DNA of 64,000 nucleotides, taken from positions 248,001-312,000 of the forward strand of contig NZ_JBPUSJ010000002.1 in NCBI RefSeq assembly GCF_051851475.1. The letters are read 5' to 3'. Below are positions 57,698 to 64,000 of the stretch, in pieces (positions within the stretch are counted from its first letter, which is position 1; every line of letters begins with the position of its first letter). The stretch comes from Carboxylicivirga taeanensis (GTDB lineage: Bacteria; Bacteroidota; Bacteroidia; Bacteroidales; Marinilabiliaceae). The notes under the pieces were generated by a model. That model was not told where the DNA came from. It was given only the letters and a program-made list of their open reading frames with translations, and did not search any database. Made by a program: the position numbers and the translations under genes.

Positions 57698-58780
57698 ATG
57701 AGAGAATTAAAACTAATGAAAGGAAATGAGGCAATTGCTGAAGCAGCTATCCGTGCTGGTGTGGATGGTTACTTTGGTTACCCTATTACTCCGCAATCCG
57801 AAGTAATGGAAACCCTCATGTCCGAAAAGCCTTGGGAAACAACCGGGATGGTTGTGTTGCAGGCAGAGAGCGAAATCGCATCTATTAACATGGTTTATGG
57901 CGGAGCCGGTTGCGGTAAGCGCGTAATGACTTCTTCTTCGAGTCCTGGCGTGAGTTTAATGCAAGAGGGATTGACCTATCTTGCGGGAGCTGAACTCCCC
58001 TGTGTTGTTGTAAACGTTGTTAGGGGAGGACCTGGTTTAGGTACCATCCAGCCTGCTCAGTCCGATTACTTCCAAACAGTTAAAGGAGGAGGACATGGCG
58101 ATTATAAATTAATCACCTTAGCGCCGGCCTCAGTTCAGGAAATGGCTGACTTTGTTGAAACAGCTTTTGACCTGGCTTTTAAATATCGTAACCCGGTTAT
58201 GATTTTATCTGATGGTGTAATTGGTCAGATGATGGAGAAAGTGGAATTGAAGGAATTCAAACCACGTTGGACTCAAGAATACATTGAGCAAAACCATACC
58301 TGGGCTACTACCGGAAAGAAAAAAGACCGTGCTAAAAATATTATCACTTCAGTTCAGTTAGAGGCTTCAGTACAGGAAGCTTTCAACCACAAGTTGCAGA
58401 ACAAGTATCAGCAGGTTGAGGCGAACGAAGTATTGTTTGAAGAAGTGATGTGTGATGATGCCGAATACTTGATCGTAGCTTACGGTTCAAGTGCACGTAT
58501 CTGCCAGAAATCTGTAGAGATAGCTCGCGAAAAAGGCATTAAAGTGGGTATGTTACGTCCTATCACGCTGTATCCGTTCCCAGTCGAACAGCTTAAGGAA
58601 AGAGCGAAACAGGTAAAAGGAATTTTATCAGTTGAAATGAGCGCCGGACAGATGGTTGAGGATGTGAAACTGGCAGTGGAATGTAAAGTTCCGGTTGAGC
58701 ATTATGGTCGTTTTGGTGGTGCGGTGCACTCGCCAGGTGAAGTGGTTGAGGCACTCGAGCAAAAACTAATTGGAGGATAA
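57698..58780 (+). CDS. vorB: 2-oxoacid:ferredoxin oxidoreductase alpha subunit (VorB type)
   Basis: A 360-residue subunit with the transketolase-like pyrimidine-binding domain (about 5-200; ELKLMKGNEAIAEAAIRAGV, FGYPITPQSEVMETL, AESEIASINMVYGG) and a C-terminal domain (about 245-355; VAYGSSARICQKSVEIA). It closely follows the pattern of proteins annotated as VorB, the 3-methyl-2-oxobutanoate enzyme; a 2-oxoglutarate enzyme (Kor) cannot be excluded from sequence. It lies 3 nt before the beta gene, implying coupled translation. Confidence 0.9.
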   Translation: MRELKLMKGNEAIAEAAIRAGVDGYFGYPITPQSEVMETLMSEKPWETTGMVVLQAESEIASINMVYGGAGCGKRVMTSSSSPGVSLMQEGLTYLAGAELPCVVVNVVRGGPGLGTIQPAQSDYFQTVKGGGHGDYKLITLAPASVQEMADFVETAFDLAFKYRNPVMILSDGVIGQMMEKVELKEFKPRWTQEYIEQNHTWATTGKKKDRAKNIITSVQLEASVQEAFNHKLQNKYQQVEANEVLFEEVMCDDAEYLIVAYGSSARICQKSVEIAREKGIKVGMLRPITLYPFPVEQLKERAKQVKGILSVEMSAGQMVEDVKLAVECKVPVEHYGRFGGAVHSPGEVVEALEQKLIGG

Positions 58781-58783
58781 GTA

Positions 58784-59548
58784 ATGTCAGATATTAATAC
58801 AATTATAAAGCCTGAAAACATCATCTATAAAAAGACGGATGTTCTTTCAGAGAATGAAATGCACTACTGTCCAGGCTGTAGCCACGGAACAGTGCATAAG
58901 CTGATTGCTGAAGTAATCGAAGAAATGGGAATACAGGAAACCACAATTGGTATTGCACCTGTAGGGTGTTCTGTACTCGCTTATAACTACTTGGAAATTG
59001 ACTGGCAGGAAGCAGCCCACGGACGCGCTCCGGCGTTGGCTACAGCTGTCAAGCGTCTGATGCCCGAAAAGATGGTTTTCTCTTATCAGGGAGATGGTGA
59101 TTTGGCGGCTATCGGTACGGCCGAAACCATTCACGCATGTAACCGAGGTGAGAATATTGTAATGGTATTCATCAATAACGGTATTTACGGGATGACAGGC
59201 GGCCAAATGGCACCAACAACTTTGCCAGGTATGCCAGCTTCTACTTGTCCCGCAGGTCGCGACGTAAGCCACGATGGTGCACCAATCAAAATTTCTGAGA
59301 TTTTGGCTCAATTGCCGGGTACTTGCTATGTAACGCGTCAGTCGGTACATACGGCTGCCAATGTTCGCAAAACAAAAAAGGCTCTGAAGAAAGCTTTCGA
59401 AAATCAGGTTGCTAATAAAGGAACGTCATTGGTGGAAGTTGTTTCAACCTGTAGCTCAGGCTGGAAAATGACACCTGTTAAAGCCAATGAGTGGATGGAA
59501 GAAAACATGTTCCCATACTACCCGCTTGGCGATATTAAAGACGAGTAG
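58784..59548 (+). CDS. 2-oxoacid:ferredoxin oxidoreductase beta subunit (TPP binding)
   Basis: A 254-residue subunit binding thiamine diphosphate: N-terminal cysteine segment MHYCPGCSHGTVHKL near 26, TPP motif YQGDGDLAAIGTAE with Mg-binding NNGIYGMTGGQMAPT, and the C-terminal VEVVSTCSSGWKMTP. The residues carry the catalytic cofactor for decarboxylation of branched 2-oxo acids or 2-oxoglutarate. Directly coupled to vorB upstream and followed by the gamma gene 29 nt later. Confidence 0.93.
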   Translation: MSDINTIIKPENIIYKKTDVLSENEMHYCPGCSHGTVHKLIAEVIEEMGIQETTIGIAPVGCSVLAYNYLEIDWQEAAHGRAPALATAVKRLMPEKMVFSYQGDGDLAAIGTAETIHACNRGENIVMVFINNGIYGMTGGQMAPTTLPGMPASTCPAGRDVSHDGAPIKISEILAQLPGTCYVTRQSVHTAANVRKTKKALKKAFENQVANKGTSLVEVVSTCSSGWKMTPVKANEWMEENMFPYYPLGDIKDE

Positions 59549-59577
59549 TTCGGTTTAATCTCTTAAAATTTGAAGAA

Positions 59578-60132
59578 ATGAAAGAAGAAATAGTAATAGC
59601 CGGATTTGGTGGACAAGGAGTACTTTCAATGGGTAAGATATTAGCTTACTCAGGCGTAATGCAGGATATGGAAGTATCTTGGATGCCAGCTTACGGCCCG
59701 GAGATGCGCGGTGGAACGGCTAACGTAACAGTGATACTTAGCGACGAACGCATCAGCTCTCCGATCTTACACGAATATGATACTGCAATTATTCTTAATC
59801 AGCAGTCGATGGATAAGTTTGAGCAAGCTGTTAAAGCCGGTGGTACGCTAATATATGATGGGAATGGTATTACCCGCCATCCGGAGCGTACTGACATTAA
59901 CATTTTCCGTGTTGATGCAACTGAAGAAGCAGCACGTATGCATGCTGTCAAAACATTCAACATGATTGTATTAGGTGGTTACCTGAAGGTGAAGCCGGTT
60001 GTGAAAATGGAGAATGTGATTAAAGGCCTGAAAAAGTCGTTGCCAGAACGTCACCACCACCTTATTCCAATGAATGAGAAGGCCATTGTGCGTGGTGGAG
60101 AAATAATTAATGAAGTTTCGTTGGTGGAATAA
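59578..60132 (+). CDS. 2-oxoacid:ferredoxin oxidoreductase gamma subunit
   Basis: A 184-residue subunit of the pyruvate/ketoisovalerate oxidoreductase gamma family, with the conserved start EIVIAGFGGQGVLSMGKILA and SWMPAYGPEMRGGTANVTV near 35. It closes the four-subunit enzyme that makes acyl-CoA and reduced ferredoxin. A strong bidirectional terminator follows at 60152. The acyl-CoA can be used for ATP by the synthetase encoded at 52187. Confidence 0.94.
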   Translation: MKEEIVIAGFGGQGVLSMGKILAYSGVMQDMEVSWMPAYGPEMRGGTANVTVILSDERISSPILHEYDTAIILNQQSMDKFEQAVKAGGTLIYDGNGITRHPERTDINIFRVDATEEAARMHAVKTFNMIVLGGYLKVKPVVKMENVIKGLKKSLPERHHHLIPMNEKAIVRGGEIINEVSLVE

Positions 60133-60151
60133 CCCAACTTGTTCATAAAGT

Positions 60152-60185
60152 AAAAAGAGCACATCAAAACTGGTGTGCTCTTTTT
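60152..60185. terminator. Bidirectional terminator between the VOR operon and the XRE-S24 gene
   Basis: AAAAAGAGCACA (60152-60163) pairs with TGTGCTCTTTTT (60174-60185); A-run and T-run allow use from both sides. Confidence 0.9.
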
Positions 60186-60210
60186 GTATTATCTGCAAAA
60201 GGTTGTGGTT

Positions 60211-60906
60211 TTAGTCGAGTTCAAAACAAACAAAACCTCGTGCCCGCCATATTTCCATTACATTTTGCCAAGGCATGCAATAGGTATCGAACATTGGGTT
60301 ATCTGACCTGAGTTCGAGCAGCTTGTCTTCGGTTTGGTGCAGCCGCTTAAAAACAACACCTTCGTCGCGTGTAATAACGATGTGTGGATCGCCCCATTTG
60401 AGTTGTTCCCAGTTTTGAGTGTATTCGCAAATGATGTAGGAACCATGTTTGATGGGAAGCATGCTGTCGCCTTCAATTTGAAACACCCGATAGGTTTGGT
60501 GTTGCGATAACTCTGCAAAAGGAAGCGAAAAGCGGGGTAAGTCAGCAATAAACTCTGCATCGGCATAGCCGGCTGTATAGCCAGCCGCTGCTTTAACAGG
60601 AACCAGCGATACGTGCTCGGCATCACTTTGCTCATCCACAACAATGGGGAGGATTCTGATTTTCTCACCTCTCAGGTGCTCTGGAGTTTCCTTGTCTGCT
60701 TTTTGCAGATCAATGTACAGCAGTTCGTCAATCGTTCTTTTATAGACCTCAATTAATTTTTCGAGACTCGATAGTTTAGGCTGCGACTGTCCTTTTTCCC
60801 ACTTGCGGTAGGTGGAGATAGTAATTTGTAATTGACCAGCCGCCTGACGTTGCGACCAGTTTTTAAGCTGTCGTAAATAAATTATGTTGCTTGATAAATG
60901 GTGCAT
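60211..60906 (-). CDS. XRE-family regulator with S24 (LexA/CI-like) domain
   Basis: A 231-residue regulator with an N-terminal HTH (about 8-60; QRQAAGQLQITISTYRKWEK) and a C-terminal S24 peptidase domain (about 105-225) with Ser148 in QIEGDSMLP, Lys187 in GVVFKRLH and a possible Ala-Gly cleavage site in KAAAGYTAGY near 108. These suggest self-cleavage in response to DNA damage or another stress, as in LexA and CI, but this is inference. It is divergent from the AraC-type gene, with a -7 element on the minus strand (TACTTTTG, about 60950). No phage genes are near, so it looks like a resident regulator. Confidence 0.9.
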   Translation of the reverse strand: MHHLSSNIIYLRQLKNWSQRQAAGQLQITISTYRKWEKGQSQPKLSSLEKLIEVYKRTIDELLYIDLQKADKETPEHLRGEKIRILPIVVDEQSDAEHVSLVPVKAAAGYTAGYADAEFIADLPRFSLPFAELSQHQTYRVFQIEGDSMLPIKHGSYIICEYTQNWEQLKWGDPHIVITRDEGVVFKRLHQTEDKLLELRSDNPMFDTYCMPWQNVMEIWRARGFVCFELD

Positions 60907-61119
60907 GTGTGGATAACGTGTTTTAAAATCCGGCGCAAAAGTAATATTGTTTATTGAAGATACTGTATGTGATAAGAAGAGAATACAGCAAAAGAATAAC
61001 TTTGGTGATGTACCTCTTACCTTAATATTAGCCGAAGTATTGTATATTTAATCATAGAAAAGCGCAGTGTGTGTTTATCCCCTCGCTTTTATAGCTAACC
61101 TTACTGAATGACTGAATAA

Positions 61120-62208
61120 ATGGTGCATTTTATTGAGATTATTATTTTTGGGGCCCTGGTTCTCTTAAGCTTTTTGCTTATCGCAAACCCATTTAAAACA
61201 AATGCAGTTGCCAACCGATGGCTTGGCGTATTTACTTTTCTGTGGTCCTTATACTGGTTAGAAGAAATCATCTTCTTAGCAACCAACAAGGCGATTTCAA
61301 TTACTTCAATTCCTGTGGTGGGATTTGTTCAGTTTCTGCTTCCTATTACATTTTACTTATGTGTTAAATATTTCACTAATCCCAACTATCGGCTTCGCAG
61401 GAGGAGTCTCCTAATTTTAGTGGTGCCCATCGTTTACCTGTTTATTTTGATTTGGCAGCAGAGAACTGGCATCAATCTTCAAGTATTACTCATTGCTTTT
61501 TTGTTGTTGCACTCACTGTTTTATGTGACCCTCTCATACGTTTGCATTTTTAAGCACCAGAAGCAAATACAGCGCTTTGCCTCCAATACTGTTGAGATAG
61601 ATTTACGATGGCTCGAGTACATTATTATTGTGTTGTTTCTGGTGACTTTACTGTTTGCCGGTTTTAATATTCTGTTTTATGAGGCTCCTTTAAACCTTAT
61701 TATGAATGGTATTACCTTGTGTACCGTTTTTTTTATTGCCTATTATGCGTTGAAGCAAAAAGAAATTTATCCTGTGGATGAGCAGGAGCGTTGCGAGGCA
61801 CTCAATGTGGGAAGTGAAGATGAAACAGTGTTGCCAAAACGCAAGTTGCTGACTGATGAGAAGCTCGTTGAGCTCAAATCACAGCTCAATGAGTTAATGC
61901 AAGACGAGGAGCTTTATTTGGATACCGAATTAAATCTAATCAGCCTGTCGAAACACCTGCAGATTTCAACCAATCACTTGTCGTATGTGATTAATAATGG
62001 GTTTGATGAGAACTTCTACAGTTACATCAATAAGTTTCGTATTGAAAAAGCAAAATTGCTTTTGAATGATAAGCGCTTGGCCCATTTGTCAATAATTGGC
62101 ATTGCATATGAATCCGGGTTTAGTTCAAAAACATCTTTTAATACCACGTTCAAGAAAATGACTGGCCTAACGCCATCAGAATACAAAAATAGATGTTCTG
62201 ATCTATAG
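61120..62208 (+). CDS. Membrane-anchored AraC-family regulator
   Basis: A 362-residue protein with an N-terminal membrane domain of about seven hydrophobic segments (residues 4-24, 34-50, 65-80, 92-112, 118-145, 165-185 and 190-208) and a C-terminal AraC HTH domain (about 258-360; ISLSKHLQISTNHLSYVINN, IAYESGFSSKTSFNTTFKKM). Such 7TM-AraC proteins probably sense a signal in the membrane and act directly on DNA. The genes that follow (dehydrogenase, epimerase) could be its targets. The region between the two domains is acidic (about 220-250). Confidence 0.93.
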   Translation: MVHFIEIIIFGALVLLSFLLIANPFKTNAVANRWLGVFTFLWSLYWLEEIIFLATNKAISITSIPVVGFVQFLLPITFYLCVKYFTNPNYRLRRRSLLILVVPIVYLFILIWQQRTGINLQVLLIAFLLLHSLFYVTLSYVCIFKHQKQIQRFASNTVEIDLRWLEYIIIVLFLVTLLFAGFNILFYEAPLNLIMNGITLCTVFFIAYYALKQKEIYPVDEQERCEALNVGSEDETVLPKRKLLTDEKLVELKSQLNELMQDEELYLDTELNLISLSKHLQISTNHLSYVINNGFDENFYSYINKFRIEKAKLLLNDKRLAHLSIIGIAYESGFSSKTSFNTTFKKMTGLTPSEYKNRCSDL

Positions 62209-62336
62209 AAGTGCACTTGATGTTTTATTAATGCATTAACTATGAGTGTTCTAAAGAGGGTGTTCATCTCCTCATTCTCGAACATCTGAAGCCTGGTTGC
62301 CCTCTACTTTTGTCACGAAACCTAAAAGTAATCGTG

Positions 62337-63137
62337 ATGAAAAATAAAACGAATTCTTCCTATGCAGTCATTACAGGTGCTAGCCAGGGACTAGGTAAAG
62401 CATTTGCTTTTGAGTTGGCTCGTTTAGGCCGAAATGTTGTATTGGTTAGCCTGCCTGGCCAGAGTCTGCAGAGTGTTGTCGCTGCAATAAAAGAAGCTTA
62501 CAATGTTGAAGTCGCCTATTTTGAAACTGACTTTGCCTGCAATGACAACATTATGGAGTTATGTGAATGGCTCAATAGTAATTTCAGCATCGATATTTTA
62601 ATTAATAATGCCGGTGTGGGTGGCACAACCCGCTTTACTGATGTGGATGTTAACTATATAGAAACCATCATACAGGTAAATGTAAAGGCAACGGCTATTC
62701 TTACCCATCAGCTGCTATCAAATTTAAAAAGGCAGCCTTGTTCCTACATCTTAAATGTGTCGAGTATTGCAGCCTTTACGCCGGTAGGTTATAAAACGGT
62801 TTATCCGGCTTCAAAAGTGTTTGTTCATTACTTTGCCCGCGGCTTAAGGGCCGAATTAAAAGATTCAAATATCAGTGTCAGTGTGATTCATCCGGGGGCG
62901 ATGGCTACTAATCCTGAAATTGTTTCACGCATCGAAAAGCAGGGTTTTATCGGTAAGCTTACCTTGTTAAAGCCCGAGAAAGTGGCACAGTTCGCCATTT
63001 CTCGTTTGCTGAAGAAAGATTCTGTCATTGTACTGAGTCATCTTACCTGGGTGGTATCAAAACTAATGCCCGAATGGCTGACACTTTATCTGATGACCGG
63101 AATTGTGAAGCGTGAGATAAACAATCAACTTGTCTGA
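62337..63137 (+). CDS. Short-chain dehydrogenase/reductase (SDR)
   Basis: About 266 residues with cofactor motif TGASQGLGKAF near 13, NNAGVGGTTRF near 87 and the catalytic Ser and YxxxK in LNVSSIAAF and VYPASKVFVHY. ATG at 62337 gives the natural start of the Rossmann fold; an upstream TTG at 62310 adds only a poor extension. It belongs to a SDR group with a hydrophobic C-terminus (TWVVSKLMPEWLTLYLMTGI). It is followed by the epimerase gene 35 nt later and is probably in one operon with it. Substrate unknown. Confidence 0.9.
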   Translation: MKNKTNSSYAVITGASQGLGKAFAFELARLGRNVVLVSLPGQSLQSVVAAIKEAYNVEVAYFETDFACNDNIMELCEWLNSNFSIDILINNAGVGGTTRFTDVDVNYIETIIQVNVKATAILTHQLLSNLKRQPCSYILNVSSIAAFTPVGYKTVYPASKVFVHYFARGLRAELKDSNISVSVIHPGAMATNPEIVSRIEKQGFIGKLTLLKPEKVAQFAISRLLKKDSVIVLSHLTWVVSKLMPEWLTLYLMTGIVKREINNQLV

Positions 63138-63172
63138 TGTACAGCTTTAGTTTAAGCACAAATTATCGAAGC

Positions 63173-64000
63173 ATGAAAACCATATTTGTAACTGGAATAA
63201 ATGGTTTGCTGGGCACCAATCTGGTCAATTTACTATTAAAAAGTGGGTTTAAGGTAATTGGTCTGGTTCGCAGCATCGACTCCTATAAAGGAGAGCGGAG
63301 TGAGCACCTGAAAATTATGAGTGGTACTTTGTTTGATGATTATACAGCCATCCTGTCGAGAGTGGATTATGTGATTCATATTGCCGCTGTAACGGGACAG
63401 AATATTTTGTCGGAAGCTTATTATTGGAAGGTTAACAGTAATGCCACCAAGCATCTTTATCAGGCGGCCAGCAGCTGTCAGGTTAAGAAGTTTGTGTTTG
63501 TGAGTAGTGCAAATACCATTGGCTATGGTTCAAAGGAGAAACCGGGCAGTGAGGAGAGCTGGTTGAGGCAGCCCTTCAGTGATTCGATATATGCCCAAAG
63601 TAAGAAATCAGCCGAGAACCATGTTTTATCCGACAATGGAAGTATGGAAACGATTGTGGTTAATCCGACATTTATGCTTGGTGCTTTTGATACCAAGCCC
63701 AGCTCGGGCAAAATTGTATTGATGGCATGGAAAAAAAAGATGGTGTTTTATCCTCCCGGAGGTAAGAATTTTGTCCATGTTGAAGATGTGGCCAAAGGGA
63801 TTTTATATGCCTTGCAAAAGGGACGAAATCGGAATAGATACCTTCTATCCAATGAAAACTTGTCTTATTACGAGTTTTTTCAAAAGCTGAATAGCGTGTG
63901 TCAGCAAAAGCCTGTTATGGTAAAAGTTCCAAAGGTGATTTTACTGGCGGTTGGTTATTTGGGCGATTTTATGCGACGTGCGAATGTGGCTACAAGTTTG
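63173..64000 (+). CDS. NAD-dependent epimerase/dehydratase family protein (partial, 3' end outside window)
   Basis: The frame opens at ATG 63173 and is uninterrupted for 276 codons to the window end. It is an extended SDR: cofactor motif FVTGINGLLGTNLVN near residue 5, YVIHIAAVTG near 65, SSANTIGYG near 110 and YAQSKKSAEN near 141 (YxxxK). PPGGKNFVHVEDVAKGI near 195 is the substrate-domain hallmark of this group. It resembles dihydroflavonol-reductase-like proteins. It follows the SDR gene with 35 nt between. The last part is missing. Confidence 0.88.
   Translation, partial: MKTIFVTGINGLLGTNLVNLLLKSGFKVIGLVRSIDSYKGERSEHLKIMSGTLFDDYTAILSRVDYVIHIAAVTGQNILSEAYYWKVNSNATKHLYQAASSCQVKKFVFVSSANTIGYGSKEKPGSEESWLRQPFSDSIYAQSKKSAENHVLSDNGSMETIVVNPTFMLGAFDTKPSSGKIVLMAWKKKMVFYPPGGKNFVHVEDVAKGILYALQKGRNRNRYLLSNENLSYYEFFQKLNSVCQQKPVMVKVPKVILLAVGYLGDFMRRANVATSL

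Noticed and set aside
58847..59350. Antisense frame of 167 codons over the TPP-binding subunit
   Set aside because: Shadow of the beta subunit gene; no recognisable domain.
1..64000. CRISPR array, rRNA or complete insertion sequence
   Set aside because: I looked for regularly spaced short repeats, rRNA-like stretches and transposase genes with terminal repeats and saw none.

Overview
The window looks like chromosomal DNA of an anaerobic or fermentative Bacteroidota, probably a marine Marinilabiliales-type organism (family-level guess only). The sequence-based reasons are a SusC/SusD pair, type IX secretion (T9SS) C-terminal sorting domains, an ECF sigma/FecR/TonB-receptor module, Bacteroidota promoter elements (TTTG, about 19 nt, TAnnTTTG), a Bacteroidota-type tyrosine recombinase, and anaerobe enzymes (HydE, 2-oxoacid:ferredoxin oxidoreductase, ADP-forming acyl-CoA synthetase, flavodoxin). 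No database search was possible. Family names rest on recognised motifs and gene order.

Region 1 (1-6.4 kb) is a defence region on the minus strand: mrr, an unknown membrane protein, hsdM, hsdS and an unknown gene cut by the window edge. It is followed by small plus-strand genes, including two too short for ordinary gene calling. Region 2 (6.5-11.6 kb, minus strand) is an integrative element module: tyrosine integrase next to tRNA-Pro(GGG), an RteC-like protein, an excisionase-type HTH protein, a replication-organiser-like protein and a DnaC-like ATPase. Two diverged copies of a roughly 220 bp repeat flank the replication gene. No relaxase or transposase is visible.

Region 3 (12.1-17.6 kb) is a sigma factor, anti-sigma (FecR), TonB receptor and DUF4249 lipoprotein system, followed by trxB (17.8-18.8 kb).

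Region 4 (19.0-50.8 kb) is the most interesting part. A FadR-family regulator sits beside a NamZ-type exo-muramidase, a YkfC-like NlpC/P60 endopeptidase, an exported YkfB-like Ala-Glu epimerase, a GHL10 hydrolase, a D-lactate-dehydrogenase-like flavo/Fe-S protein and a metallophosphoesterase-propeller lipoprotein. Then come SusC, SusD, two surface lipoproteins, a secreted phosphodiester glycosidase, a second secreted GHL10, two TolB-like propellers, a secreted N-acetylmuramoyl-L-alanine amidase, a secreted DUF4623-like protein and an SGNH esterase. Together they read as a peptidoglycan or wall-glycopolymer utilisation locus. Four promoters in this region carry GTATTAC sites that fit the published FadR-subfamily operator (t.GTa N0-1 tAC.a). 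By eye I found no exact copy in other intergenic DNA of the window. This ties the segment into one probable regulon.

Region 5 (50.8-60.1 kb) is anaerobic metabolism: HydE, ADP-forming acyl-CoA synthetase, an Mpv17-like membrane protein, flavodoxin, an aminotransferase and a four-gene VOR/KOR oxidoreductase operon. Together these could ferment amino acids, with acyl-CoA converted to ATP. Region 6 (60.2-64 kb) holds an XRE-S24 regulator, a membrane-anchored AraC regulator, a short-chain dehydrogenase and an NAD-dependent epimerase cut by the window end.
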